Assembly: GCF_014268785.2 (NCBI RefSeq)
Contig: NZ_JABWRD020000003.1
Coordinates: forward strand, 620,001-684,000
Source: Pseudomonas shirazensis
GTDB lineage: Bacteria > Pseudomonadota > Gammaproteobacteria > Pseudomonadales > Pseudomonadaceae
Reading direction: 5' to 3'
DNA length: 64,000 nucleotides
Part shown: one piece after another, positions 6,824 to 20,645 of the stretch
Numbering within the stretch: position 1 is the stretch's first letter
Layout: every line of letters starts with the position of its first letter
Position numbers and translations under genes: made by a program
Notes under the pieces: generated by a model
Told to the model about the DNA's origin: nothing
Seen by the model: the letters and a program-made list of their open reading frames with translations, nothing else
Database searches by the model: none

Positions 6824-8752
6824 ATGGGCAAAATCATCGGTATCGACCTGGGGACCACCAACTCGTGCGTCTCCATCCTGGAAAACGGTAACGTCAAGGT
6901 TATCGAGAACGCCGAAGGCGCGCGTACTACCCCTTCGATCATCGCTTACGCCAACGACGGCGAAATCCTCGTCGGTCAGTCGGCCAAGCGCCAGGCAGTC
7001 ACCAACCCGCACAACACCCTGTACGCGGTAAAACGTCTGATCGGTCGCCGCTTCGACGAAGAAGTCGTGCAGAAAGACATTCAGATGGTCCCGTACAAGA
7101 TCGTCAAGGCTGACAACAACGACGCCTGGGTTGAAGTAAACGGCCAGAAAATGGCACCGCCACAAATCTCGGCTGAAATCTTGAAAAAGATGAAGAAGAC
7201 TGCCGAAGACTACCTGGGCGAGCCAGTTACCGAAGCGGTCATCACCGTTCCGGCCTACTTCAACGACAGCCAGCGTCAGGCTACCAAAGACGCCGGCCGC
7301 ATCGCAGGTCTGGACGTAAAACGTATCATCAACGAACCAACCGCAGCTGCGCTGGCTTACGGTATGGACAAGGCCAAGGGCGATCACACCGTGATCGTTT
7401 ATGACCTGGGCGGCGGTACCTTCGACGTTTCGGTTATCGAAATTGCCGAAGTCGACGGCGAGCACCAGTTCGAAGTACTGGCCACCAACGGTGACACCTT
7501 CCTCGGTGGTGAGGACTTCGACATTCGCCTGATCGATTACCTCGTCGACGAGTTCAAGAAAGAAAGCGGCATGAACCTCAAAGGTGACCCGCTGGCGATG
7601 CAGCGCCTGAAAGAAGCCGCTGAAAAAGCCAAGATCGAGCTGTCCTCGAGCCAGCAGACCGACGTCAACCTGCCGTACATCACTGCAGATGCGACCGGTC
7701 CTAAGCACTTGAACGTGAAGATCTCCCGCGCCAAGCTGGAATCGCTGGTTGAAGACCTGGTGCAGCGCACCATCGAGCCTTGCCGCATCGCCCTGAAAGA
7801 CGCCGGTATCGACGTTGGCGCGATCAACGACGTGATCCTGGTCGGCGGCCAGACCCGTATGCCGCTGGTACAGAAGCTGGTTACCGATTTCTTCGGTAAA
7901 GAAGCACGTAAAGACGTCAACCCGGACGAAGCCGTTGCCATGGGCGCTGCTATCCAGGGCGCGGTACTGGCCGGCGACGTCAAAGACGTACTGCTGCTGG
8001 ACGTCAGCCCGCTGACCCTGGGTATCGAAACCATGGGCGGCGTGATGACTGCGCTGATCGAGAAGAACACCACCATCCCGACCAAAAAGTCGCAGGTGTT
8101 CTCGACTGCCGACGACAACCAGAACGCCGTGACCATTCACGTGCTGCAAGGTGAGCGTAAGCAGGCTGGTCAGAACAAGTCGCTGGGTAAATTCGACCTG
8201 GCCGACATTCCACCAGCACCACGTGGCGTGCCACAGATCGAAGTAACCTTCGACATCGACGCCAACGGCATCTTGCACGTCGGCGCGAAAGACAAGGCTA
8301 CCGGCAAGACTCAGTCGATCGTGATCAAGGCCAACTCCGGTCTGTCCGACGAAGAGATCGAGCGCATGGTGCGTGACGCCGAGGCCAATGCCGAGGAAGA
8401 CCGCAAGTTCGAAGAGCTGGCCGCTGCCCGTAACCAGGGTGACGCGCTGGTCCACTCGACTCGCAAAATGGTTGCCGATGCCGGTGACAAAGTGACCGCG
8501 GAAGAAAAAACCGCGATCGAAGCTGCCGTGGTTGCTCTGGAAGCCGCTGTCAAAGGCGACGACAAGGCTGCCATCGACGCCAAGGTCGAAGAGCTGTCCA
8601 AGGTCTCTGCTCCGGTTGCCCAGAAGATGTACGCCGAGCAGTCGGCTGAACAGCCTCAGGGCGGCGCCCAGCAGCAAGCCGAGCCGGAAGCCAAGCACGA
8701 TGACGTGGTTGACGCCGAGTTCGAAGAAGTGAAAGACAACAACAAGCAGTAA
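6824..8752 (+). CDS. dnaK: Chaperone protein DnaK (Hsp70)
   Basis: 642 residues. The ATPase domain begins with IGIDLGTTNSCVSILENG and includes the NEPTAAALAYG and VYDLGGGTFDVSVIEI motifs. The linker DVLLLDVSPLTLGIET and substrate-binding domain follow, and the acidic C-terminus ends DAEFEEVKDNNKQ. DnaK cycles with DnaJ and GrpE to fold new proteins, prevent aggregation and control sigma-32 stability. It lies 100 bp after grpE and 213 bp before dnaJ. A 643-codon open frame runs antisense through the gene but is a codon-bias shadow. Confidence 0.98.
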   Translation: MGKIIGIDLGTTNSCVSILENGNVKVIENAEGARTTPSIIAYANDGEILVGQSAKRQAVTNPHNTLYAVKRLIGRRFDEEVVQKDIQMVPYKIVKADNNDAWVEVNGQKMAPPQISAEILKKMKKTAEDYLGEPVTEAVITVPAYFNDSQRQATKDAGRIAGLDVKRIINEPTAAALAYGMDKAKGDHTVIVYDLGGGTFDVSVIEIAEVDGEHQFEVLATNGDTFLGGEDFDIRLIDYLVDEFKKESGMNLKGDPLAMQRLKEAAEKAKIELSSSQQTDVNLPYITADATGPKHLNVKISRAKLESLVEDLVQRTIEPCRIALKDAGIDVGAINDVILVGGQTRMPLVQKLVTDFFGKEARKDVNPDEAVAMGAAIQGAVLAGDVKDVLLLDVSPLTLGIETMGGVMTALIEKNTTIPTKKSQVFSTADDNQNAVTIHVLQGERKQAGQNKSLGKFDLADIPPAPRGVPQIEVTFDIDANGILHVGAKDKATGKTQSIVIKANSGLSDEEIERMVRDAEANAEEDRKFEELAAARNQGDALVHSTRKMVADAGDKVTAEEKTAIEAAVVALEAAVKGDDKAAIDAKVEELSKVSAPVAQKMYAEQSAEQPQGGAQQQAEPEAKHDDVVDAEFEEVKDNNKQ

Positions 8753-8769
8753 TCCCTGTTAGTTGTCGG

Positions 8770-8799
8770 CCAGCTCAACGCCGTTTGGTGTTGAGCTGG
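8770..8799 (+). other. Stem-loop in the dnaK-dnaJ intergenic region
   Basis: CCAGCTCAACGCC (8770-8782), loop GTTT, then GGTGTTGAGCTGG (8787-8799): 13 pairs with one G-U wobble. There is no T-run, so it looks more like an mRNA-stabilising or processing element than a full terminator. The 213-bp gap also holds a GC-rich REP-like hairpin (8811-8832). Confidence 0.6.
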
Positions 8800-8810
8800 T
8801 AGGATGTCGC

Positions 8811-8832
8811 CGCGCGGGGGCTTGCTCCCGCG
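8811..8832. repeat. REP-like hairpin
   Basis: CGCGCGGG GGCTTGCT CCCGCG resembles the palindromic head of Pseudomonas REP elements ('GCGGGGGCTTGCTCCCGC' class). Only this single partial copy is seen here. Confidence 0.5.
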
Positions 8833-8965
8833 TTGGTGTGTCTGGAATACGAGAATTTTTACAGCATCTGTCAGGGCGCATGAGTCATGTGTAGCGGCAG
8901 GTGCTGGCGGCACGGCGCGGAACGCGCAGAGCTTTGCCGAACGCCCACAAGAGTGCAAATGACCT

Positions 8966-10090
8966 ATGTCCAAGCGTGATTATTATGAGGTCCTGGGGGT
9001 CGAGCGCGGCGCCAGTGAAGCTGACCTCAAAAAGGCCTACCGCCGACTGGCGATGAAGTACCACCCGGACCGTAACCCGGGCGACAAAGAATCCGAAGAC
9101 ATGTTCAAGGAGGCCAACGAGGCCTACGAAGTGCTGTCTGATGCGAGCAAGCGCGCAGCGTTCGATCAATACGGTCACGCTGGTGTTGACCCAAGCATGG
9201 GTGGCGGCGGTGCAGGCTTCGGCGGCGCCAACTTCTCCGACATCTTTGGTGATGTGTTCAGCGACTTCTTCGGCGGCAGCCGGGGTGGTGGCCGTGGTGG
9301 CGCCGCACGCGGCAGCGACCTGCGCTACACCCTGGAGCTGAATCTGGAAGAAGCCGTGCGCGGCACCACGGTCAACATCCGTGTGCCGACGCTGGTCAAC
9401 TGCGAGCCGTGCGACGGCAGCGGCGCCAAGAAGGGCTCGACCCCGTCGACCTGCCCGACCTGCGGCGGTATCGGCCAGGTGCGCATGCAGCAGGGCTTCT
9501 TCTCGGTGCAGCAAACCTGCCCACGCTGCCATGGCCAGGGCAAGATCATCACCGACCCGTGCGGTTCGTGCCACGGCGAAGGCCGTGTCGAGGAGTACAA
9601 GACGCTGTCGGTCAAGGTCCCGGCTGGGGTCGATACCGGCGACCGCATTCGCCTCTCCGGCGAGGGCGAAGCGGGCGCCCATGGCGGCCCGACTGGCGAC
9701 CTGTATGTGGTGATCAACGTGCGTGAGCACGCGATCTTCCAGCGTGACGGCAAGCACCTGTACTGCGAAGTACCGATCAGCTACACCGATGCCGCTCTGG
9801 GTGGCGAGCTGGAAGTGCCGACTCTGGATGGTCGGGTCAAGCTGAGAATCCCCGAAGGCACCCAGACCGGCAAGCAGTTCCGCTTGCGTGGCAAGGGCGT
9901 CGCGCCGGTGCGTGGCGGTGGTGCTGGTGACCTGCTGTGCCGGGTTGCGGTGGAAACCCCGGTCAACCTCAGCCGCCGTCAGCGTGAGCTGCTCGAAGAG
10001 CTGCGTGCCTCGCTCGAAGGTGACAGCTCCCATTCGCCCAAGGCCAACGGTTGGTTCGAGGGTGTGAAGCGCTTCTTCGGCGATCTCTGA
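8966..10090 (+). CDS. dnaJ: Chaperone protein DnaJ (Hsp40)
   Basis: 374 residues. The J domain covers residues 1-70, with the HPD motif at 33-35 that triggers DnaK ATP hydrolysis. A Gly/Phe-rich linker follows (about 75-115, GGGGAGFGGANF). The zinc domain has all four CxxCxGxG repeats (CEPCDGSG, CPTCGGIG, CPRCHGQG, CGSCHGEG). A C-terminal substrate-binding region completes a type I DnaJ. It lies in the same operon as grpE and dnaK, 13 bp upstream of dapB. Confidence 0.98.
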   Translation: MSKRDYYEVLGVERGASEADLKKAYRRLAMKYHPDRNPGDKESEDMFKEANEAYEVLSDASKRAAFDQYGHAGVDPSMGGGGAGFGGANFSDIFGDVFSDFFGGSRGGGRGGAARGSDLRYTLELNLEEAVRGTTVNIRVPTLVNCEPCDGSGAKKGSTPSTCPTCGGIGQVRMQQGFFSVQQTCPRCHGQGKIITDPCGSCHGEGRVEEYKTLSVKVPAGVDTGDRIRLSGEGEAGAHGGPTGDLYVVINVREHAIFQRDGKHLYCEVPISYTDAALGGELEVPTLDGRVKLRIPEGTQTGKQFRLRGKGVAPVRGGGAGDLLCRVAVETPVNLSRRQRELLEELRASLEGDSSHSPKANGWFEGVKRFFGDL

Positions 10091-10103
10091 CAAGGAACAG
10101 GCT

Positions 10104-10910
10104 ATGCGACGTATTGCGGTAATGGGTGCAGCAGGGCGGATGGGCAAGATCCTCGTCGAGGCTGTGCAGCAACAGGCGCCAAGCGCCGGCCTCACGGCTG
10201 CCATCGACAAGCCCGACAGCTCGCTGGTCGGCGCGGACGCTGGCGAGTTGGCGGCCCTGGGCCGGATCGGCGTGACCATCTCGGGTGACCTGGCCAAGGT
10301 CGCTGATGAGTTCGACGTGCTGATCGACTTCACACACCCGTCGGTGACCCTGAAGAACCTGGCGTTCTGCCGCAAGGCGGGCAAGGCCATGGTCATTGGT
10401 ACGACCGGGTTCTTGGCAGAAGAGAAACTGCTGCTGGCCGAAGCCGGTAAAGACATCCCGATCGTGTTTGCCGCCAACTTCAGCGTTGGCGTCAACCTGT
10501 GCCTGAAGCTGCTCGACATCGCTGCCCGGGTGATGGGTGACGAGGTCGACATCGAGATCAGCGAAGCGCACCACCGGCACAAGGTCGATGCGCCGTCGGG
10601 TACCGCGCTGCGCATGGGTGAAGTGGTTGCTCAGGCGCTGGGTCGTGATCTGCAGGAAGTGGCGGTGTATGGCCGTGAAGGCCAGACCGGCGCGCGTGAT
10701 CGCAAGACCATTGGTTTTGCTACCGTGCGGGCGGGTGACATCGTTGGCGACCATACGGTGCTGTTTGCTGCCGATGGTGAGCGTGTCGAGATCACCCACA
10801 AGGCTTCGAGCCGCATGACCTTCGCCAAGGGCGCGGTGCGTGCAGCGTTGTGGCTGGATGGGCGGGCGCCTGGGCTGTATGACATGCAGGATGTGCTTGA
10901 GCTGCACTGA
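10104..10910 (+). CDS. dapB: 4-hydroxy-tetrahydrodipicolinate reductase DapB
   Basis: 268 residues. DapB performs the NAD(P)H-dependent reduction in the lysine/diaminopimelate pathway. The Rossmann motif GAAGRMG is at residues 8-14. The catalytic region EAHHRHKVDAPSGTAL, with the HH pair and Lys, is intact. The C-terminus (DGRAPGLYDMQDVL) is typical. It follows dnaJ by 13 bp, so heat-shock readthrough is possible, and is separated from carA by a REP element and a terminator-like hairpin. Confidence 0.97.
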   Translation: MRRIAVMGAAGRMGKILVEAVQQQAPSAGLTAAIDKPDSSLVGADAGELAALGRIGVTISGDLAKVADEFDVLIDFTHPSVTLKNLAFCRKAGKAMVIGTTGFLAEEKLLLAEAGKDIPIVFAANFSVGVNLCLKLLDIAARVMGDEVDIEISEAHHRHKVDAPSGTALRMGEVVAQALGRDLQEVAVYGREGQTGARDRKTIGFATVRAGDIVGDHTVLFAADGERVEITHKASSRMTFAKGAVRAALWLDGRAPGLYDMQDVLELH

Positions 10911-10928
10911 TCAGGTTTGGCTTTAGAT

Positions 10929-10981
10929 TGCTGGGGCTGCTTTGCAGCCCTTTCGCGACACAAGGCCGCTCCTGCAGGGGG
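10929..10981 (+). repeat. REP element
   Basis: The first 45 nt (10929-10973) are identical to 919-963: a GGGCTGC TTT GCAGCCC hairpin followed by the TTTCGCGACACAAGGCCGCT block. It lies just past the dapB stop codon. The rest of the dapB-carA gap holds the carA control region. Confidence 0.8.
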
Positions 10982-11144
10982 CCGCGTATAACTGACTGGC
11001 GCGGTCCCTGTAGGAGGCCCCAGGATTTCCACCCCTGTCGCCAATCTGTGCATTTTCGACACATGCGCGGTAGACCAAAATCACTGTTTTCTGTAAGCTA
11101 CAGCTTTAGTGTGTTCACTAAAAGCGCGCAGAGATATTCAGCAC

Positions 11145-11234
11145 ATGAAGCGGGGTGACGTGTCCATACGTCACTCCGCTTTTTTGCAACCTGCGATCGC
11201 CCTTTCAGGCTTTATTTACGGGAGGTCTTCTTGA
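11145..11234 (+). CDS. Possible carA leader peptide (29 codons)
   Basis: ATG at 11145 opens a 29-codon frame beginning MKRGDVSIRH. Its TGA (11232-11234) overlaps the TTG start codon of carA (11231) as TTGA, so translation of the two would be coupled. The first codons run straight through the left arm of a terminator hairpin. Only a weak AGAGA lies upstream as a ribosome-binding site. It may be a real leader peptide or chance; length, position and overlap argue for a role. Confidence 0.45.
   Translation: MKRGDVSIRHSAFLQPAIALSGFIYGRSS
11148..11185 (+). terminator. Terminator/attenuator hairpin upstream of carA
   Basis: AAGCGGGGTGACGT (11148-11161) pairs with ACGTCACTCCGCTT (11168-11181), 14 pairs with one G-U, loop of 6, followed by TTTTTT ending at 11185. 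This is a strong intrinsic terminator 45 bp before the carA start. Because it lies inside a small leader ORF, it may act as an attenuator rather than as the distant dapB terminator. Confidence 0.8.
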
Positions 11235-12367
11235 CTAAGCCAGCCATACTCGCCCTTGCTGATGGCAGCATTTTTCGCGGTGAAGCCATCGGTGCCGACG
11301 GCCAGACTGTTGGAGAGGTGGTGTTCAACACCGCTATGACCGGCTACCAGGAAATCCTTACAGACCCTTCCTACGCCCAGCAAATCGTTACCCTGACTTA
11401 CCCGCACATCGGTAACACCGGTACCAACCCGGGCGACGCAGAATCCGACCGCGTCTGGTCGGCTGGCCTGGTCATCCGTGACCTGCCGCTGGTTGCCAGC
11501 AACTGGCGCAAGACCCAGTCGCTGTCCGAATACCTGAAAGAGCACAACGTGGTTGCCATCGCTGGCATCGACACCCGTCGCCTGACCCGCATCCTGCGTG
11601 AGAAGGGCGCTCAGAACGGCTGCATCCTGGCCGGTGACAACATCAGCGAAGAAGCCGCCATCGCAGCTGCCCGCGGCTTCCCGGGCCTGAAGGGCATGGA
11701 CCTGGCCAAAGAAGTTTCCACCAAAGCGCGTTACGAGTGGCGCTCCAGCGTGTGGGATTTGAAAACCAACGACCATGCCGAAATCGCCGCTGCCGACCTG
11801 CCTTACCACGTGGTCGCCTTCGACTACGGCGTCAAGCTGAACATCCTGCGCATGCTGGTTGCGCGTGGCTGCCGGGTGACCGTGGTGCCTGCGCAAACGC
11901 CGGCCAGCGAAGTCCTCGCGCTCAATCCGGACGGCGTGTTCCTGTCCAACGGCCCAGGCGATCCTGAGCCATGCGACTACGCCATCCAGGCAATCAAGGA
12001 AGTGCTCGAGACCGAGATTCCGGTGTTCGGCATCTGCCTCGGCCACCAGCTGCTAGCCCTGGCCTCCGGCGCCAAGACGGTGAAAATGGGTCATGGCCAC
12101 CACGGTGCCAACCACCCAGTGCAAGACCTCGACACCGGCGTTGTCATGATCACCAGCCAGAACCACGGTTTTGCTGTTGACGAAGCGACCCTGCCAGGCA
12201 ACGTGCGGGCGATCCACAAGTCGCTGTTCGACGGTACCCTGCAGGGCATCGAGCGCACCGACAAGAGCGCCTTCAGCTTCCAGGGTCACCCTGAGGCAAG
12301 CCCAGGCCCGACTGACGTCGCGCCGCTGTTCGATCGTTTCATCGATGCCATGGCCAAGCGCCGCTGA
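11231..12367 (+). CDS. carA: Carbamoyl-phosphate synthase small (glutaminase) subunit CarA
   Basis: 378 residues from a TTG at 11231, chosen because GGGAGGT at 11220-11226 is correctly spaced and MTKPAILALADGSIFRGEAIG is the family N-terminus; no ATG is available. CarA hydrolyses glutamine and channels ammonia to CarB for arginine and pyrimidine synthesis. The class I amidotransferase domain has the nucleophile in FGICLGHQ and the His/Glu in FQGHPEASPGP. Upstream lie a terminator hairpin, a small leader ORF and a TGTCG...CGACA pair (11036-11061) that faintly resembles ArgR half-sites. Confidence 0.96.
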   Translation: MTKPAILALADGSIFRGEAIGADGQTVGEVVFNTAMTGYQEILTDPSYAQQIVTLTYPHIGNTGTNPGDAESDRVWSAGLVIRDLPLVASNWRKTQSLSEYLKEHNVVAIAGIDTRRLTRILREKGAQNGCILAGDNISEEAAIAAARGFPGLKGMDLAKEVSTKARYEWRSSVWDLKTNDHAEIAAADLPYHVVAFDYGVKLNILRMLVARGCRVTVVPAQTPASEVLALNPDGVFLSNGPGDPEPCDYAIQAIKEVLETEIPVFGICLGHQLLALASGAKTVKMGHGHHGANHPVQDLDTGVVMITSQNHGFAVDEATLPGNVRAIHKSLFDGTLQGIERTDKSAFSFQGHPEASPGPTDVAPLFDRFIDAMAKRR

Positions 12368-12476
12368 GCATTCGCCATCCAGGCCCCGGAGCAGCCTTGG
12401 CTGCGTCCGGCAGCGCCTGACCTGAGCATGTTCAAGCCGGCTTGCCGACTGACCCGCGGATTTGAGTGAGCACCCA

Positions 12477-15694
<3,218 letters not shown>

Positions 15695-15698
<4 letters not shown>

Positions 15699-16177
15699 GC
15701 ATTACCAAATACCCGATGACCGTCCAGGGCGCTCGCGCCCTGGAAGAAGAGCATCTGTTTCTGAGCAAGACCGAGCGTCCGCGCCTGAGCCAGGCAATTG
15801 GTGAAGCGCGCGAGCTGGGCGACCTCAAGGAAAACGCCGAGTACCATGCCGCCCGTGAGGAGCAGGGCATGGTCGAGGCGCGGATCCGCGACATCGAAGG
15901 CCGTCTGCAAAACGCCGTGGTGATCGACGTGACCACCATCCCGCATTCGGGCAAGGTCATTTTCGGCACCACCGTCGAGCTGGCCAACACCGAAACCGAC
16001 GAGCGCGTGACGTATCAGATCGTTGGTGAAGATGAAGCCAACGTGAAACTCGGCAAGCTCTCGGTCGGTGCACCTATCGCCCGCGCCATCATCGCCAAGG
16101 AAGAAGGCGATACTGTCGTGATCAAGACGCCTAGCGGCACGGTCGAGTACGAGATTGTCGAAGTCAAACACATCTGA
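15695..16177 (+). CDS. greA: Transcript cleavage factor GreA
   Basis: 160 residues, within the family range. GreA enters the secondary channel of RNA polymerase and stimulates cleavage of backtracked transcripts. The N-terminal coiled coil carries the acidic tip within ELGDLKENAEYHAAREEQ (about residues 40-57). The C-terminal FKBP-like domain includes SGKVIFGTTVELAN. It overlaps the carB stop by 4 bp. It acts in the same channel as DksA, which is encoded at 51490. Confidence 0.97.
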
Positions 16178-16604
16178 TCGGCGCCTGCGGGCGCCTTCCC
16201 TCGAAGGGATTCTCTGGCAGCTGTCCCAGGTGTTCTGGGTCGGCGGCCTGTGGGTATTCCATGTAGGGCTGGTGCCCGCACTCAAGGTCACCGGGCTTGC
16301 GCCGTTGCTGGTGCAGGACGTCGCAACGCAGATCGACCGTTGGTTGGTCGGTGTGGCCTGGTTGGGTTTGATGGTGCAGCTGGCGGTGCTGGCGAGGGTC
16401 GATGGCCTGCCGGCCTGGTGGCGGCAGTTTCGCGGGCAGATGTTGTTGCTCGGCTTTGCTGCCTGCGTCAGCTATTACACGCTACGCTACGGTATATCCG
16501 TAGGTGAGCGCTGGCAGATGTTCTGCTTTTTGGTATTGGGCTTTTCCGGCATCGTGCTGGTAGCCCAGCCCGTCCCGGTCAGGGCGCGCCATGCGCGCCG
16601 CTGA
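16155..16604 (+). CDS. Small integral membrane protein (DUF4149-like)
   Basis: About 149 residues with no ATG near the start; the frame opens at a TTG (16155) inside the end of greA, and the true start could be later (e.g. CTG at 16185). Three or four membrane segments are visible (ILWQLSQVFWVGGLWVFHVG, LVGVAWLGLMVQLAVLA, MLLLGFAACVSYYTL, MFCFLVLGFSGIVLVAQ). The LWVFHVGLVPAL stretch is typical of the DUF4149 family, whose function is unknown. It sits between greA and convergent yhbY, as in other pseudomonads. Translation is probably coupled to greA. Confidence 0.72.
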   Translation: MSKSNTSDRRLRAPSLEGILWQLSQVFWVGGLWVFHVGLVPALKVTGLAPLLVQDVATQIDRWLVGVAWLGLMVQLAVLARVDGLPAWWRQFRGQMLLLGFAACVSYYTLRYGISVGERWQMFCFLVLGFSGIVLVAQPVPVRARHARR

Positions 16605-16616
16605 GCGGAGCCACCG

Positions 16617-16925
16617 TCACTTGTTGCGGTGGATGTTCGAGAGTTGCTTGTTTGGCTGTGGGTTCTTGCGGTAGATCAGCGCTTTTTTGCCGATGGTCTG
16701 CACCAGTTCAGCACGGCCAGCCTTGCACAGCCCGGCGATCGCGGCTTTGCGTTCTTCGCGATCTTCCGAGCGAATTTCGACTTTGATCAGCTCATGGTCA
16801 GCCAGAGCACGATCCAGTTCGGCGATCACGCCTTCGTTAAGACCGTTGCCGGCGACAATCAGGACCGGCTTGAGGTCGTGACCAATAGACTTGTACTGCT
16901 TCTTCTGCTCGTTGTTGAGCGGCAT
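16617..16925 (-). CDS. yhbY: CRS1-YhbY domain RNA-binding protein
   Basis: 102 residues from MPLNNEQKKQYKSIGHDLKP; the in-frame extension upstream is not supported. It is a single CRS1/YhbY (KH-like, IF3-C-like) domain, with the conserved GNGLNEGV loop and the basic HELIKVEIRSEDREERK helix. YhbY associates with the large ribosomal subunit precursor in E. coli. It is divergent from rlmE, whose product methylates 23S rRNA, so both genes of this pair serve 50S maturation. Confidence 0.94.
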   Translation of the reverse strand: MPLNNEQKKQYKSIGHDLKPVLIVAGNGLNEGVIAELDRALADHELIKVEIRSEDREERKAAIAGLCKAGRAELVQTIGKKALIYRKNPQPNKQLSNIHRNK

Positions 16926-17027
16926 AATCTGACCCTTTTCGTCTGATTCTGTAAAATTGGAAGCCATTTTACCCGAGCGCCCGTGGCTGCGCCCAGTCAA
17001 TCACGAAGCTATTCATCGAGGTGCCCC

Positions 17028-17654
17028 TTGGTACAGCGTTCCAAAAGCAGCCAGAACTGGCTGACAGAGCATTTCAACGACCCTTTCGTCAAGCAGGCGC
17101 AGAAGGACGGCTACCGCTCGCGTGCGAGCTACAAACTGCTGGAGATCCAGGAAAAGGACCGTTTGATCCGTCCTGGCATGAGCGTGATCGACCTCGGCGC
17201 AGCGCCAGGTGGCTGGTCGCAGGTGACCAGTCGTCTGATTGGTGGCAAGGGCCGCCTGATCGCGTCCGACATCCTCGAGATGGACTCGATCCCGGATGTC
17301 ACCTTCATTCACGGCGATTTTACCGAGGATTCGGTACTGCAGAGCATTCTTGCCGCGGTAGGTGATTCGCATGTGGACCTTGTGATTTCCGATATGGCCC
17401 CCAACATGAGTGGTACGCCTGAAGTAGACATGCCCAAAGCCATGTTCCTCTGCGAGTTGGCACTTGATCTGAGCACCCGGGTGTTGCGCCCAGGCGGAGA
17501 TTTCGTGATCAAGATCTTCCAGGGTGAGGGTTTTGATGTGTTCCTCAAAGACGTGCGTCGCAAATTCGACAAGGTACAGATGCGCAAGCCGAGCTCGTCC
17601 CGAGATCGCTCCCGTGAGCAATACATGGTGGCGAAAGGCTTCAAAGGGGCGTGA
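17028..17654 (+). CDS. rlmE: 23S rRNA (uridine-2552) 2'-O-methyltransferase RlmE (FtsJ/RrmJ)
   Basis: 208 residues from a TTG at 17028 (VQRSKSSQNWLTEHFNDP), preceded by CGAGG at 17017-17021; an upstream ATG frame adds 15 non-conserved residues. RlmE methylates U2552 in the A-loop of 23S rRNA late in 50S assembly. The SAM motif IDLGAAPGGWSQ and the K-D-K-E catalytic set are present (Lys in ASYKLLEIQ, Asp in SDMAPN, Lys in FVIKIFQGE, Glu near the C-terminus). It lies upstream of ftsH, as in E. coli, where both respond to heat shock. Confidence 0.95.
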   Translation: MVQRSKSSQNWLTEHFNDPFVKQAQKDGYRSRASYKLLEIQEKDRLIRPGMSVIDLGAAPGGWSQVTSRLIGGKGRLIASDILEMDSIPDVTFIHGDFTEDSVLQSILAAVGDSHVDLVISDMAPNMSGTPEVDMPKAMFLCELALDLSTRVLRPGGDFVIKIFQGEGFDVFLKDVRRKFDKVQMRKPSSSRDRSREQYMVAKGFKGA

Positions 17655-17849
17655 GATAGCGGCTTGAGCAGCTGCCGATAGGTAAATCCAATCAGCCGCT
17701 GCGTCAGGATCGTCCGAACTTCGTGTAGTCTGGTTTCACAAAGGGTTACAGACGGTGCCTGCGGTTGCGCAGGTAATGTAGTAAGTTAGGGCGATGAATA
17801 TCATGCGAGGCACGGCTGCGTCGTTGCGCCGACCTCAGAGGGTAGCTAA

Positions 17850-19769
<1,920 letters not shown>

Positions 19770-19777
19770 GGTTTATC

Positions 19778-20629
19778 ATGACCTCACAGCTGTACCCGAC
19801 CCGGTTGCCTTGCGGCAACCGGGTTCTTGATTTGTCGCATACCCATGTCATGGGTATCCTCAATGTCACCCCCGATTCGTTCTCCGATGGCGGTCGCTTC
19901 AGCCAGCGCGACGAGGCCCTGCGTCATGCAGAAGCCATGGTCGCCGCCGGCGCAAGCCTGATCGACATCGGTGGCGAGTCGACTCGTCCGGGTGCCCGTG
20001 CGGTATCGGTTACCGAAGAGCTCGAGCGCGTTGCGCCCATGGTCGAGGCAATCAGCAGCCGCCTCGATGTGGTGATCTCGGTCGATACCTCGACGCCCGC
20101 AGTGATGCGTGAGTCAGCCAGGCTTGGTGCCGGGCTGATCAACGATGTGCGCGCGCTGGAGCGTGATGGGGCACTCGATGCTGCCGCCGCGACCGGCCTG
20201 CCGGTGTGTCTGATGCATATGCGCGGCGACCCGGACAACATGCAGAACAACCCGCATTACGACGACGTGAGCGTCGACGTGACGCGTTACCTTGAGCAGC
20301 GTATGGCCGCCTGTGCCGCGGCTGGAATCAGTGCCGAGCGCATAGTGCTCGACCCCGGTTTCGGTTTCGCCAAGACGCTGGATCACAACCTCAGCCTGTT
20401 CAAGCACATGGAAGCGCTCTATCGCCTGGGACGGCCGTTACTGGTCGGTGTCTCGCGCAAGAGCATGATCGGCCTGGCCTTGAATCGCCCGGTCGGTGAG
20501 CGCTTGTATGGCAGTCTGGCCCTGGCCGCGCTGGCCATGACCAAGGGTGCAAGCATCCTGCGTGTGCATGATGTGGCTGAGACCGTCGACGTGGTGCGCA
20601 TGATCGCTGCCGTGCAAAACGCCGAATAA
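19778..20629 (+). CDS. folP: Dihydropteroate synthase FolP
   Basis: 283 residues. FolP condenses p-aminobenzoate with the pterin pyrophosphate in folate synthesis and is the sulfonamide target. Both family signatures are intact: GILNVTPDSFSDGG and DIGGESTRPGA near the N-terminus, with the pterin-site DPGFGFAKT later. It lies 8 bp after ftsH and 16 bp before glmM, a conserved gammaproteobacterial order. folK, another folate gene, is at 43152. Confidence 0.97.
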   Translation: MTSQLYPTRLPCGNRVLDLSHTHVMGILNVTPDSFSDGGRFSQRDEALRHAEAMVAAGASLIDIGGESTRPGARAVSVTEELERVAPMVEAISSRLDVVISVDTSTPAVMRESARLGAGLINDVRALERDGALDAAAATGLPVCLMHMRGDPDNMQNNPHYDDVSVDVTRYLEQRMAACAAAGISAERIVLDPGFGFAKTLDHNLSLFKHMEALYRLGRPLLVGVSRKSMIGLALNRPVGERLYGSLALAALAMTKGASILRVHDVAETVDVVRMIAAVQNAE

Positions 20630-20645
20630 GAACATTGGAGTTCCT

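Noticed and set aside
6767..8698. 643-codon open frame antisense to dnaK
   Set aside because: It mirrors the codon bias of a highly expressed high-GC gene; the product has no recognisable domain and dnaK on the other strand is certain.
8885..10615. 576-codon open frame antisense to dnaJ and dapB
   Set aside because: Spans two unrelated genes on the other strand with no domain of its own.
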